From the IMG/VR virus record IMGVR_UViG_3300032086_003078, positions 1 to 64,000 of that record: a stretch of DNA of 64,000 bases, one strand, 5' to 3'. The notes below the pieces were generated by a model. It was given only the letters and a program-made list of their open reading frames with translations. It ran no database searches and was not told the origin of the DNA. Origin of the DNA: a virus. Positions within the stretch are counted from its first letter, which is position 1, and each line of letters opens with the position of its first letter. Below, piece by piece: positions 42,036 to 51,112 of the stretch. The translations under genes and the position numbers were made by a program.

Positions 42036-43544
42036 ATGGCTTACCAACCAGATCAAGACCCATATCGGTTTTCGGATAAATACACTTATGGATCGAATCG
42101 ATCTGGGGCGAAAGAAATTTTCAAAGAAAGAGTTCGATATGACACAAAGTTCGACTTATTTTATGGTGATAGAAAAACTTTTTCAACATGGACCAAAGAT
42201 CGTTTTTACGGCATTGTTAATACAAAGGGCAATACGGTAATTCCAGACCAGAGAAGGCTGAAGTCTCTTAGGTTCTCTGGAGACTCAGGTCGCCAGTTGT
42301 TTGCTCTTGATTTTGTTGCTGATGCGTGGAATGATTTATCTCTTCGTTTGATAGAATTATCTAATAAGAACCTCATATTCAAAAACAGCCCATGGGCTAA
42401 TCCTACTGTTTTCAGAGCCTGGCAGCCTTCACAAGATGCTTACGATATTTATCTTAGAGAGGAAATATACCCTATATTTGCAAATGAATATATGCAAACT
42501 TATGGAAATGATCTACAGGTTAAAGACTTCCATACTTTTTTGGCAAAGTTTGATGATTTTGCAAAAAACGTTGTAAGTAAAGCCGGTCCTCTAACCCGCT
42601 CAGGGATGATAGAGGGCTATAGTTCTCCAAACTACATGTCTGGTCTTATAATAGAGATTTCAGATGATGATTATGATGATGACTATAATAAGACTTCAAA
42701 GTTTCTGGATGATAATTTTGATCTTATTTCCGCAGTTGTCACACAGTATGGTTTCTCAATTGATAAAAACATACCCTGGAGGTTGGTGGCAGATGTCTCA
42801 AATCCTGCTATGCAAGAATACATGGCAGGGGTGCCAATCGTTGGCTTTGATATCGAGCAAAGTTATGATTATGTGTGTAAGCCCGCTCAGCTTGGCAATG
42901 AGGTACCACCAATCGCATTTGGTTATTCTCAAATACCAGGGCTAGAGAATGTAAAAAGACATATAGCGTTTTATAAAATCCCTGGAGGTGAATTTGTCCC
43001 AGGGTATGCAAGATATAAGCAAAGTCGAGGAGATTCTTCAATTGCAGACAATTGGACTTCAATTTTAGACTCTTTGTCTACTGAGGAAGTTTATTCAACG
43101 ATGTTCCTCTTGGATTTTATTGAGACATGGACTTCAGATATAGACACGCTGCAACAATATCTTGTATATTTTTATAATTTCTATGTTTCAGCGAGACCCT
43201 CAGTTTTGGCTCAAAGACCATCAACGCAGACTTGCCCTCCTCTGAACTACTCTGTTGAGCGCCGACCAATAAGTCTCGACGATTTTAACAGGATGTATGG
43301 AAATCCTTGGAAATTAAAAACATTCTATGTCCTGAGGAACATCGAAAGAGACAATAATTTGAGTGTCGCAGCGATGTCTAAGGCAGTGCAAGATTTTTAT
43401 AATATTTACAATTTATCCGCACCTGAAAATGATACAGAGGCTTATCGTCGTGCATTGACTTATATTCAAGGTGAATATATAGGACCTGCTGACACCGACC
43501 CATTAACAATGGAATATGTCTACGATATAATCTTATCGAAATGA
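42036..43544 (+). CDS. Tail/baseplate protein, 502 aa
   Basis: Last gene of the structural run, starting 3 bases after its neighbour. Rich in Tyr and Asp (FSDKYTYGSNRSGAKEIF, SDDDYDDDYNKTSKFLDDNF), with a helical second half. No family recognised; baseplate or tail-fibre-network role inferred from location. The replication genes follow after 7 bases with no terminator. Confidence 0.55.
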   Translation: MAYQPDQDPYRFSDKYTYGSNRSGAKEIFKERVRYDTKFDLFYGDRKTFSTWTKDRFYGIVNTKGNTVIPDQRRLKSLRFSGDSGRQLFALDFVADAWNDLSLRLIELSNKNLIFKNSPWANPTVFRAWQPSQDAYDIYLREEIYPIFANEYMQTYGNDLQVKDFHTFLAKFDDFAKNVVSKAGPLTRSGMIEGYSSPNYMSGLIIEISDDDYDDDYNKTSKFLDDNFDLISAVVTQYGFSIDKNIPWRLVADVSNPAMQEYMAGVPIVGFDIEQSYDYVCKPAQLGNEVPPIAFGYSQIPGLENVKRHIAFYKIPGGEFVPGYARYKQSRGDSSIADNWTSILDSLSTEEVYSTMFLLDFIETWTSDIDTLQQYLVYFYNFYVSARPSVLAQRPSTQTCPPLNYSVERRPISLDDFNRMYGNPWKLKTFYVLRNIERDNNLSVAAMSKAVQDFYNIYNLSAPENDTEAYRRALTYIQGEYIGPADTDPLTMEYVYDIILSK

Positions 43545-43551
43545 GGCTAAG

Positions 43552-44772
43552 TTGTTATTTCAGACTCTTGACGATAAAACCGAGTGCGTCGGCATTTACG
43601 CCGATAGTCAGCTAATCTTCGACCCTGACGGCTTCCCACCAGAACTCACCCAAACTTGGAAATACGCTCCTTACCTGCGAGACCTCGATATTGAGTATAT
43701 TTCGCTGTACCTTGAGGGCGGCAAGATTGGGGACGCAATCCCAGAATACCTAAAGGACGACTGGGAAGACGTATCTAAGAAGATTATGGCTTTCAGGCGC
43801 TCTTTGAGCATTTCCCAAGTGGATACCTACGAGAACTGCTTCTTTGACTTGGTGCCCGAAAGGTTCCTAGTTGAGTTTTGCGAGGTAAAAAATAAAATAA
43901 CTGAATACGTCGCCAAGAACGTACAAAAGCCCGAAAGGTATGAGTTCTATAAGCACGTATCTATGATGCTAGAAGATATAAGCAACCAGAAGGTCAGCAT
44001 AGACGCCCAGCGAGTATCATCATACCTACAAAGCCCAAAACTAAAGAACCATGCCAAGAACATTTTATCAGCGGCTCCATACGTTCGTTATAACCAGTTC
44101 GGCACGAAAACAGGCAGGCTCACAACCAAAAAGGGAAGTTTCCCAATCCTAACGATGAGCAAAGAGTTCCGTTCAGCGGTTAAGCCACAGAATGACTGCT
44201 TTGTAGAACTAGATTTCAACGGAGCAGAAGTTCGCACTTTGCTCGGGCTTCTTGGCAAGGAGCAGCCAGAGGGCGACGTACACGATTTCCACCTTCAGGA
44301 AATCTTTACAAAAATCAACACCCGTGACCAAGCCAAGATTGCCTTTTTCGCTTGGTTGTACGGCTCAAAAACAGCCGCCGACCAGCAAGAAATGACCAAA
44401 CTAGCGGAGTTCTACGAAAAGGACCGACTACTCAAAGAATATTGGGACGGAACAACAGTTAGAACGCCATTTAAAAAGCAAATACCCGACACAAGCGAAC
44501 ATCACGCCCTGAACTACTTGGTCCAATCAACAGCCGCAGAACTCACTCTAAAGCAGGCTCTAAAGATAGAGTATCTTCTACGGAAACAGTCACAAGGCTC
44601 ACACATCGCTTTCCTAATCCACGATGCTATTGTGATTGACATGAAAAACGAGGATGCGAACCTACTTAAATCAATGGTTGCACTTATGGGTTCCACGAAT
44701 TTCGGCAAATTCAGGGTAAACATAAAAAGAGGTAAAACTCTCGGTTCTATGAAGGATATACGACTTGGATAA
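43552..44772 (+). CDS. Family A DNA polymerase without exonuclease domain, 406 aa
   Basis: TTG start 5 bases after GAGG. Motif A is ELDFNGAEVRTLLG (about 219-232), motif B RDQAKIAFFAWLYG (258-271) with the finger Lys and Tyr-Gly, motif C LIHDAIVID (about 354-362), where the usual His-Asp-Glu is His-Asp-Ala. The N-terminal 180 residues are divergent and show no 3'-5' exonuclease motifs. At 406 residues it is only the polymerase part of a Pol I-type enzyme; the separate FEN-type exonuclease at 48573 may supply the other activity. It overlaps the next gene by 8 bases. A different replicase (DnaE type) is at 56224. Confidence 0.88.
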   Translation: MLFQTLDDKTECVGIYADSQLIFDPDGFPPELTQTWKYAPYLRDLDIEYISLYLEGGKIGDAIPEYLKDDWEDVSKKIMAFRRSLSISQVDTYENCFFDLVPERFLVEFCEVKNKITEYVAKNVQKPERYEFYKHVSMMLEDISNQKVSIDAQRVSSYLQSPKLKNHAKNILSAAPYVRYNQFGTKTGRLTTKKGSFPILTMSKEFRSAVKPQNDCFVELDFNGAEVRTLLGLLGKEQPEGDVHDFHLQEIFTKINTRDQAKIAFFAWLYGSKTAADQQEMTKLAEFYEKDRLLKEYWDGTTVRTPFKKQIPDTSEHHALNYLVQSTAAELTLKQALKIEYLLRKQSQGSHIAFLIHDAIVIDMKNEDANLLKSMVALMGSTNFGKFRVNIKRGKTLGSMKDIRLG

Positions 44773-45634
44773 AGTTATTGGTTTAGGGAAGCTCGGCTGT
44801 GCTATCGCAGAAGAACTAACAGCCTACCCAGAATACAGAATTTACAAGATTGACGGCGATATTGACGAGCGAGGAAGCTTGTCTATCGGCGAATATGGTG
44901 ATATGGCCTCTTTTGAGGCAAATGTTGACAGTGATGAAGTGAGCGTTTATCTCCGATCTATCAAAAAAGGGGATGAAGTCCTGTTTGTCCTACAGGGCGG
45001 AGAACCAATCTCAGGTGCAACATTGAAAATATTGGAAACAATCAAGGATGTGAACCTAAACATCCTTTATATCTGTCCCGATCGACAAATGATTTCAGAG
45101 ACCCAGAAGAGGGATGATAAGATAGCTTTTATGATTTTGCAGGAATATGCTCGCTCAGGCAAGTTTCAGAACATGTTCTTGGTCGATAAAACAAAAGTCG
45201 AAGAATTAGCAGGACACGTCCCAATAAATGAATATGAAAAGACAATATCCTACTTCATATCTTATGTTGTTGCCATGATAAACTTTTTCAAAAATACTAA
45301 ACCAATCTTGGCAAACCCAATTAGTCCTCCTAATATTGCAAGACTTGTTGCTTATGGTGTTTCATCCCTAGATGAAGGAAATAGTGCGATCAACTTGCTC
45401 TTCCCTTTGGCGGAAACAAAAGACATTCATTTTTATTACGGCATACCAAAAAAAGAACTATCTGAAGATGCAACCCTAGTCAAGCGTATTAAAGAGCACG
45501 TCAAAAGTTATAAGACCGAAGACGTCTCCACCAGTTTTTCAGTCTATGAGACAACGCTTGAGTCTAAGATGGTTCTTTGTGTTGCCTACTCTTCTAAGAT
45601 CCAAGATCTAGTGCTAGGTAAAAACACTCCTTGA
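44765..45634 (+). CDS. Divergent tubulin/FtsZ-like protein, 289 aa
   Basis: I match it to the 12316 protein by order: VIGLGKLGCAIAEEL with GAGQGGGRMAKAF, VLFVLQGGEPISGATLKIL with ILICLGVSGGSGGGTVNTL, CPDRQMISETQKRDDKI with LPTAGESASPTVAKNAH, MFLVDKTKVEELAG with IMVDNEKIKKLYP, and INEYEKTISYF with VKKFWTTINNT. The glycine-rich signature is broken (GGEPISGAT) and the T7 acids are absent (ANPISPPNIARL instead of FDATDYDSIM), so GTP hydrolysis is unlikely; binding may be retained. It would be a partner or cap for the other. TTG start overlaps the polymerase gene. Confidence 0.65.
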   Translation: MDKVIGLGKLGCAIAEELTAYPEYRIYKIDGDIDERGSLSIGEYGDMASFEANVDSDEVSVYLRSIKKGDEVLFVLQGGEPISGATLKILETIKDVNLNILYICPDRQMISETQKRDDKIAFMILQEYARSGKFQNMFLVDKTKVEELAGHVPINEYEKTISYFISYVVAMINFFKNTKPILANPISPPNIARLVAYGVSSLDEGNSAINLLFPLAETKDIHFYYGIPKKELSEDATLVKRIKEHVKSYKTEDVSTSFSVYETTLESKMVLCVAYSSKIQDLVLGKNTP

Positions 45635-45678
45635 TAAACTATATATTAGTGCTTATTTGATCGAGGAAACATTTGTAA

Positions 45679-46119
45679 ATGGCGAATAAAAGAGGGGCTT
45701 TGCTAGCATCGTTCATAATGACCGATAGCGAAGAACAAATACAAGAAGAAGTTGAATATATTGTCAATAATATTGAGATTACTAACAATCTCATTTTTTT
45801 GCTAGAGGAAAAAGAGAATCCTCTTAAAAAAATTATTACATACAATGCAGTTGTCGAAAAAGGAAAGTCTTTTAATGAAAGGCTTTTCACAATGCGTATG
45901 CATCGCAAGAAGCAGACCAACACCCTCTACACAATCAACGCCCTCAATGCTGCTGTAGCTTCCCAGCACGAAGGCAAAACAGGAAAAGACCTAAAACTAG
46001 ACTGGACCCAGTATGAGAATTCCATTCTATTGACTGCTGGAAAAGAACTAAAAGTCCACTCAGTACAAGTCAGTAAAATCTTCAAAATTGAAGACGAACC
46101 AGTAGAAGACGACCAATAA
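45679..46119 (+). CDS. Hypothetical replication-module protein, 146 aa
   Basis: CGAGGAAAC ahead of the ATG. Helical N-terminus, hydrophobic strand (NNLIFLLEEKENPLKKIITY), basic helix (FTMRMHRKKQTNTLYTINALNAAV), acidic C-terminus. No domain recognised; context suggests a regulatory or replication accessory role. It precedes the promoter for the SSB gene. Confidence 0.5.
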   Translation: MANKRGALLASFIMTDSEEQIQEEVEYIVNNIEITNNLIFLLEEKENPLKKIITYNAVVEKGKSFNERLFTMRMHRKKQTNTLYTINALNAAVASQHEGKTGKDLKLDWTQYENSILLTAGKELKVHSVQVSKIFKIEDEPVEDDQ

Positions 46120-46139
46120 GTCTAAGCCGTTCATTTCTC

Positions 46140-46154
46140 GACGGAAACAAAAAA
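46140..46154 (+). repeat. Third, partial copy of the GACGGAAACAAAAAA repeat
   Basis: GACGGAAACAAAAAA is shared with the 20-base repeat at 9163 and 10088. Here it lies between a gene and the promoter at 46170. It may be an A-rich site bound by a protein, or a remnant of an insertion. Confidence 0.5.
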
Positions 46155-46169
46155 ACATCAATAAAAAGC

Positions 46170-46197
46170 TTTACACGCCCTAGACGTGTGATACTAT
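46170..46197 (+). promoter_or_regulatory. Sigma70-like promoter for SSB
   Basis: TTTACA at 46170-46175, 16-base spacer, TACTAT at 46192-46197. The spacer holds an inverted pair (ACACG...CGTGT, 46173-46189) that could be an operator. AAAGGAG before the ATG at 46234. Confidence 0.7.
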
Positions 46198-46233
46198 ATG
46201 TTCAAGGTCAACTAACCAGTAAAGGAGAAAAAC

Positions 46234-47004
46234 ATGGGTATTGACTTAAACAAAATGCGGCAGAAGCACGCCGCCCTTACTAACCGAGGTGGAGATACCT
46301 CTGACAACTTTTGGAAGCCAGACGAAGGGACACATCAGATCCGCCTAGTCTGCCCTCCCAACGGTGACCCCTTCTTTGAAGCATATTATCACTACGGCAT
46401 GGGATCTGAAGGAAAGACCACTGTTCTCAGCCCACGGACTAACGGTGATGCTGACCCAATCGCCGAGTGGGGGACCAAGCTCTGGAACGAGGGTACCGAT
46501 GGCTCCAAGGAAGCAGCCAAGCGCTTCTGGCCTAAGATGCGAGTATTCGCTCCTGTCGTCGTCCGTGGAGAAGAGGACAAGGGTGTTCGCTGGTGGGGCT
46601 TTTCCCGCACCACCTACCAAGCGCTCCTCGATGTAGTTCTTGACCCCGAGTACGGTGATATTACAGACCCAGAAAAGGGCACCGATATCCGTATTGATTA
46701 CGGCAAGAAGCAGGGACAATCTTTCCCAACGACCGATGTCCGCCCAATGCGCCGAACCAGCACCTTGGCTGATTCCGAAGAGAATGTCAACACTCTTCTA
46801 GAGAGCATCAAGTCGGCTGACGATGTATTTGATGTTGCATCATATGAAGAATGCGAGAAGGTTCTCAATGAGACTCTTGGCGGTGCTGACACCACAAGCA
46901 CTAATGAGACAACTCGCTACGACAACACCGCAACCACGACTAACAACAGTGGTATGGAAGGTGTTAGCGACATCGAGTCAGCATTTGACGATCTACTGGC
47001 GTAG
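46234..47004 (+). CDS. Single-stranded DNA-binding protein (gp32-like), 256 aa
   Basis: A basic N-terminus (MGIDLNKMRQKHAALTNRGG) followed by an OB-type core with HQIRLVCPPNGDPFFEAYYHYG, VFAPVVVRGEEDKGVRWW and a Ser/Thr/Asn-rich linker, ending in an acidic tail with a hydrophobic last segment (GVSDIESAFDDLLA), as in gp32-type proteins. It protects single strands in replication and recruits recombination partners through its tail. RecA/UvsX follows. Confidence 0.85.
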   Translation: MGIDLNKMRQKHAALTNRGGDTSDNFWKPDEGTHQIRLVCPPNGDPFFEAYYHYGMGSEGKTTVLSPRTNGDADPIAEWGTKLWNEGTDGSKEAAKRFWPKMRVFAPVVVRGEEDKGVRWWGFSRTTYQALLDVVLDPEYGDITDPEKGTDIRIDYGKKQGQSFPTTDVRPMRRTSTLADSEENVNTLLESIKSADDVFDVASYEECEKVLNETLGGADTTSTNETTRYDNTATTTNNSGMEGVSDIESAFDDLLA

Positions 47005-47022
47005 TTGACCGCCAAACCCGCA

Positions 47023-47049
47023 GGGAGGCACGGGGTACAGGTGCCTCTC
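47023..47049 (+). other. Strong hairpin between SSB and RecA genes
   Basis: GGGAGGCAC (47023-47031), 9-base loop, GTGCCTCTC/C (47041-47049) with one wobble pair. No good U-tract follows (ACTTTTGG), so it is unlikely to be a clean terminator. A partial attenuator or a protein-binding site in the SSB mRNA is possible. Confidence 0.45.
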
Positions 47050-47065
47050 CACTTTTGGAGATAAA

Positions 47066-48136
47066 ATGACAAAGAAGTCTGCAAACAGTCTTGTAAGTGA
47101 TCTACGCACAGAACTAAACAAGGCAGCTAAAGAAAACATTGCGTATGATCTGCATGGGGACAACCCAACAGATGTAAAGACCTGGATCTCTACTGGATCA
47201 ACTCTGCTTGATTATATTATCTCTAACCGCCGAGACGGTGGTATTCCTGTCGGCAAACTCACCACGATTGCTGGCGAGTCTGCCAGCGGCAAGAGTCTCA
47301 TCGTCACACAGATTTTGGCGAACACACAAAAGATGGGAGGGGTTGCTGTATATATTGATACAGAGAACGCAGCCTCTCCAGACTTTATGGAGCAGTTGGG
47401 ACTTGACACCAAGAACAGCTTCTTGTATGTTCAGCCTGGTACGGTTGAGGAAGTTTTTGAGACAATTGAGCGGCTGATTGGACGTATCCGTGAAAAAGCA
47501 CCTGATCGCTTGGTTTGTATTGTGTGGGACAGCGTTGCCGGCACACCAGTCAAAGCGGAGGTTGAGGGCGACTATGACCCTAACAGTCGTATCGGTCTGA
47601 CAGCCAAGGCACTAGCCAAAGGTATGCGGAAAGTCACAGAGACGCTCGGCAAGGAACAGATTGCCATGGTCTTTACTAACCAGTTGAAGACCAATATCGG
47701 TGTGATGTTCGGAGACAACCGAGTTGAGCCAGGCGGCAAGGCTCTGCCCTACCATGCTTCCAGCCGTATCTGGCTTACCCAGCACAAGGGCAAAGCTAAC
47801 GGTCAGATCCTCAACGAGAAGAAGCAGGTCATTGGTTTTCATACCAGCGCCAAAACAATGAAGTCTCGCTTCGGACCATCACCAAGGAGTTGTGAGTTTG
47901 ATGTATTATTTGACCTTGCTAACGACCGTGTTGGCGTTGATGATGAAGGTTCCTGGCTTAGTGCTATCGCTGGTACGCCTGGGTGTGTTCGCAGCGGTGC
48001 TTGGTATACTATCAACGTTGACGGCGAAGATAAGAAGTTCCAAGCTAAAGAGTTTTTGAACCTACTGGAAGATAAGAAATTCCGTGCAAGAGTTCTTGAC
48101 ATTCTAGAAGATGAGTATAGAATAGGGAAGAAGTAG
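47066..48136 (+). CDS. RecA/UvsX-type recombinase, 356 aa
   Basis: Walker A GESASGKS (70-77), Walker B LVCIVWDSVAG (about 150-160), followed by KAEVEGDYDPNSRIGLTAKAL and QIAMVFTNQLKTNIGVMFGD. Length is typical of UvsX. It forms filaments on single-stranded DNA for recombination-dependent replication, with the SSB upstream and Mre11-Rad50 elsewhere. GGAG before the ATG. Confidence 0.93.
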   Translation: MTKKSANSLVSDLRTELNKAAKENIAYDLHGDNPTDVKTWISTGSTLLDYIISNRRDGGIPVGKLTTIAGESASGKSLIVTQILANTQKMGGVAVYIDTENAASPDFMEQLGLDTKNSFLYVQPGTVEEVFETIERLIGRIREKAPDRLVCIVWDSVAGTPVKAEVEGDYDPNSRIGLTAKALAKGMRKVTETLGKEQIAMVFTNQLKTNIGVMFGDNRVEPGGKALPYHASSRIWLTQHKGKANGQILNEKKQVIGFHTSAKTMKSRFGPSPRSCEFDVLFDLANDRVGVDDEGSWLSAIAGTPGCVRSGAWYTINVDGEDKKFQAKEFLNLLEDKKFRARVLDILEDEYRIGKK

Positions 48137-48144
48137 GGAATGAA

Positions 48145-48576
48145 ATGGAATACGACCCGACAAGTGAGATCCGCAACAAGTTTCTCAAACTGGCTCTCCG
48201 CCGCATCGACGGAGAAGAATACAGCGACCACATTCAGCATCGCCACGCTGCTGTTATTGTAAAAGCGGGTCGAGTACTTTCAATCGGCAGAAACCGAAAC
48301 AAGACGCATCCTGACTCAGTTGGAATTGACAATGATGGCGAAGCCTTCACTAGAACTATCCATGCTGAGATGGATGCGATCTTGCGGGTAAAAAACAAAT
48401 CACACTTAAAAGGTGCGACCATATATGTTGCTCGCAAGGGAAGAAACGAAAAAGCGGGGATGTCCTGTCCCTGTAAGATGTGTCAGAAACTGATTAACAA
48501 GCATGGACTGAAAAAAGCAGTCTTTACAACTGAGTACGGCACAGGTACATTAGAGTTTGAGGGAGAAGAGAAATGA
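48145..48576 (+). CDS. Cytidine/deoxycytidylate deaminase-like protein, 143 aa
   Basis: Zinc-binding HAE in RTIHAEMDAIL (His75, Glu77 about) and PCxxC in SCPCKMC (about 109-115), with HAAVIVKAGRVLSIG as the first strand. These define the CDA family. A dCMP deaminase role in dTMP supply is likely given dUTPase and ribonucleotide reductase in the window, but the substrate is not certain. Overlaps the exonuclease gene by 4 bases. Confidence 0.82.
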   Translation: MEYDPTSEIRNKFLKLALRRIDGEEYSDHIQHRHAAVIVKAGRVLSIGRNRNKTHPDSVGIDNDGEAFTRTIHAEMDAILRVKNKSHLKGATIYVARKGRNEKAGMSCPCKMCQKLINKHGLKKAVFTTEYGTGTLEFEGEEK

Positions 48577-49529
48577 AGCGACTTTTGATTATTGACGGAC
48601 AGAATATGTTTATTCGAAACTATGTTATGTCCCCACAACTGGATATCAATGGAAATCCTATTGGAGGGCTAACTGGTTTTATGAGGTCCCTTCAAAAAGA
48701 GGTCCGTCGAGCAAAGCCTGATCGAGTTGTAGTCTGCTGGGAAGGTCCTGGCGGCTCTCAAAAACGACGGGAAAAAAACAAAAACTATAAACTTGGTCGT
48801 AAGGCTCCCAAGCTGAACCGTGAGTATGAATTTTCAACTCCAGAAGAGGAAAGAGAAAACAAATATGAGCAACTGCTGCGATTGACAGAATACCTAGAAA
48901 ACCTGCCAATCCTTCAGATGTCCCTTGAGAATGTCGAAGCTGATGACATTATTGCATGGTTGTGTCACTGCAATGAGTACGCTGAATGGCAAAAAGTTAT
49001 TGTATCTAACGACCAAGATTTTCTTCAGTTGTGCGATGACAAGACCATCTTGTTGCGACCTGGCAAAAACGAACAAGTTCTCAATAAGAATAAAGTCTTG
49101 GAAGAATATGGTATTCATCCTCGCAACTTTGCCTGGGCTCGTGCCATCGTAGGTGACAAGTCTGACAACCTTGCTGGCGTTAAGGGCTTGGGACTGAAGA
49201 CGGTTTCTAAAAGATTTCCTTTCCTTTCGGAAAATAAAGACTATGGTCTTGATGATATTCTGACGCACGCAAAAAATAATAATTCTAAAATCAAGGCTTA
49301 TCAAAGCGTTGTAGACAATGAAGAAATTATTGCTTCAAATTACGAAATTATGCAGCTATATACCTCTACCATCTCGTCACAAGGAGTTCAAAAGCTCAAA
49401 TATGCGGTTAAGAATGACGGGGTCACTCTCAACCGTTCCGAAATTAGAAAAATGCTCCTAAAAGACGGAATTGGTACTCTAAACATAGATGAGCTTATGG
49501 TATTATTGAACTCTCATAGGAAAAAATGA
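48573..49529 (+). CDS. 5'-3' exonuclease (FEN/RNase H-type), 318 aa
   Basis: LLIIDGQNMFIRNY at the N-terminus, RVVVCWEGPGGS, VEADDIIAWL (metal-binding acids), VIVSNDQDFLQL, and GDKSDNLAGVKGLGLKTVSKRF (helix-hairpin-helix). These are all FEN/Pol I 5' nuclease motifs; it removes RNA primers and flaps, and complements the exonuclease-less polymerase at 43552. ATGA overlap with the deaminase gene. Confidence 0.93.
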   Translation: MKRLLIIDGQNMFIRNYVMSPQLDINGNPIGGLTGFMRSLQKEVRRAKPDRVVVCWEGPGGSQKRREKNKNYKLGRKAPKLNREYEFSTPEEERENKYEQLLRLTEYLENLPILQMSLENVEADDIIAWLCHCNEYAEWQKVIVSNDQDFLQLCDDKTILLRPGKNEQVLNKNKVLEEYGIHPRNFAWARAIVGDKSDNLAGVKGLGLKTVSKRFPFLSENKDYGLDDILTHAKNNNSKIKAYQSVVDNEEIIASNYEIMQLYTSTISSQGVQKLKYAVKNDGVTLNRSEIRKMLLKDGIGTLNIDELMVLLNSHRKK

Positions 49530-49537
49530 GAGTTTGC

Positions 49538-49565
49538 TTTATATTTTCGTTTTATAGGTTATAGT
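49538..49565 (+). promoter_or_regulatory. Sigma70-like promoter for DnaB
   Basis: TTTATA at 49538-49543, 16 bases, TATAGT at 49560-49565. Weak -35. ACAAGGA precedes the ATG at 49583. Confidence 0.55.
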
Positions 49566-49582
49566 AGAGACAAGGAAAACAA

Positions 49583-51112
49583 ATGACCGAACAACAATTT
49601 GATACATTCAGCAAGTTCGGAAAGTCCTTCCAAGAAAAATTAGTAAAAACCATTCTATTTGATCGCAACTTTGCGAACCAAATGGAAGAGGTTCTTGATA
49701 CGAACTATTTGGAACTGAAATACCTACAGGTCTTTGTTGACCTTTTGTTCCAACACAAGCAAGCTTATCCGCACCCAACTTATGAAGCAATGGTCTCGGT
49801 GGTGCGGACTCAAACAGAAGATTATTCTGATAGCATCATTAAGCAAGTTATTGAGTTCATGGCTCGCATCAAAAGCAATGCCATTGGAGATGAGGACGAA
49901 GAGTATGTGAAGGAGAAGTCGCTTGACTTCTGTAAAAAACAGAAACTAAAAGAAGCAATTCTTAAATCGGTGGACCTTCTTCAATCACAGAGTTTTGATC
50001 AGATTCAAAAAGTCATCAATGATGCTATGAACTTGGGCGCTGATAACGATCACGGTCACGATTATCATCAAGATGTCTTGGATCGCTTTGAACTCAAGAT
50101 GAGAAACCCAGTATCAACAGCCTGGGATGAAATCGATGACATTACAAAAGGTGGTTTGGGGAAACGAGAACTTGGCGTCGTTGTGGCTCCAACTGGTGCT
50201 GGTAAGTCAATGGCTCTCGCCCACCTTGGTGCAATGGCGGTAGTAAAAGGGAAAACAGTAGTTCATTATACACTAGAGTTAGCAGATACAGTGGTGGGTC
50301 AGCGTTATGACTCGTGCATTACTGGAATTGAGCTAAAAAATCTAATGAATATGAAAGACACAATCATGATGGCTGTCGAGCACATCCCAGGCAAGCTTAT
50401 CATCAAGGAGTATCCAACTAAGTCTGCCTCTACTCGTACCTTGTCTACTCACCTAGAAAAGTTGCGACAAAAAGGTATCAACCCTGATATGATTATTGTG
50501 GATTATGCTGACCTTCTCAAACCAACAGCAACAGGCTTCAAATCACAAGAATTGCGCCATAGCTTAGGGAATCTCTACGAAGAGTTGCGAGGAATCGCTC
50601 AAACGTGGGATATTCCAGTATGGACGGCATCCCAGACAAATCGCAGCGGATTGAACGCTGAGGTAATCACTATGGAATCGATTAGTGAAGCATTTAGCAA
50701 ATGCTTTGTAGCCGATTTTATCTGTTCTATCTCTCGCACGATTGAGGATAAGACCGAGAACAAAGGTCGCATGTTTGTCGCCAAAAACCGTAACGGCATT
50801 GACGGCATTGTCTATCCAATGGAAATTGACACTTCAAAGGTCCATCTTCGGGTACTCCCACCAGGAGAAGATTCCTCCATTGACGCTGTCGTTATGAAGA
50901 CTAAGCAAGAACAAGACGAGCATTTGCGAAAGAAATATAGAAAATATCAAGAAGAGCGAAGAAAAGCTGCCGAAGAAGCAGAACAGAAAGCGAAAAAAGA
51001 AGAAGAGAAGCAGACTGCTAAAAACATCAGCAGTACGCTTCGAGAATTGAATAGGGAGCTAAAACAAAAATTGGTTAACGAAGAACAAAAACAACAAGGA
51101 ACAACAGTATGA
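49583..51112 (+). CDS. Replicative DNA helicase (DnaB/gp41-type), 509 aa
   Basis: N-terminal helical domain (about 1-150), then RecA-type ATPase with Walker A APTGAGKS (about 203-210), Walker B MIIVDYADLLK (about 304-314), SQTNRSG and the arginine finger region (FVAKNRNGIDG). The C-terminus is Lys/Glu-rich helix with an acidic/Gln tail. It unwinds DNA at the fork. No DnaG-type primase is seen in this window. Overlaps the next gene (ATGA). Confidence 0.92.
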   Translation: MTEQQFDTFSKFGKSFQEKLVKTILFDRNFANQMEEVLDTNYLELKYLQVFVDLLFQHKQAYPHPTYEAMVSVVRTQTEDYSDSIIKQVIEFMARIKSNAIGDEDEEYVKEKSLDFCKKQKLKEAILKSVDLLQSQSFDQIQKVINDAMNLGADNDHGHDYHQDVLDRFELKMRNPVSTAWDEIDDITKGGLGKRELGVVVAPTGAGKSMALAHLGAMAVVKGKTVVHYTLELADTVVGQRYDSCITGIELKNLMNMKDTIMMAVEHIPGKLIIKEYPTKSASTRTLSTHLEKLRQKGINPDMIIVDYADLLKPTATGFKSQELRHSLGNLYEELRGIAQTWDIPVWTASQTNRSGLNAEVITMESISEAFSKCFVADFICSISRTIEDKTENKGRMFVAKNRNGIDGIVYPMEIDTSKVHLRVLPPGEDSSIDAVVMKTKQEQDEHLRKKYRKYQEERRKAAEEAEQKAKKEEEKQTAKNISSTLRELNRELKQKLVNEEQKQQGTTV

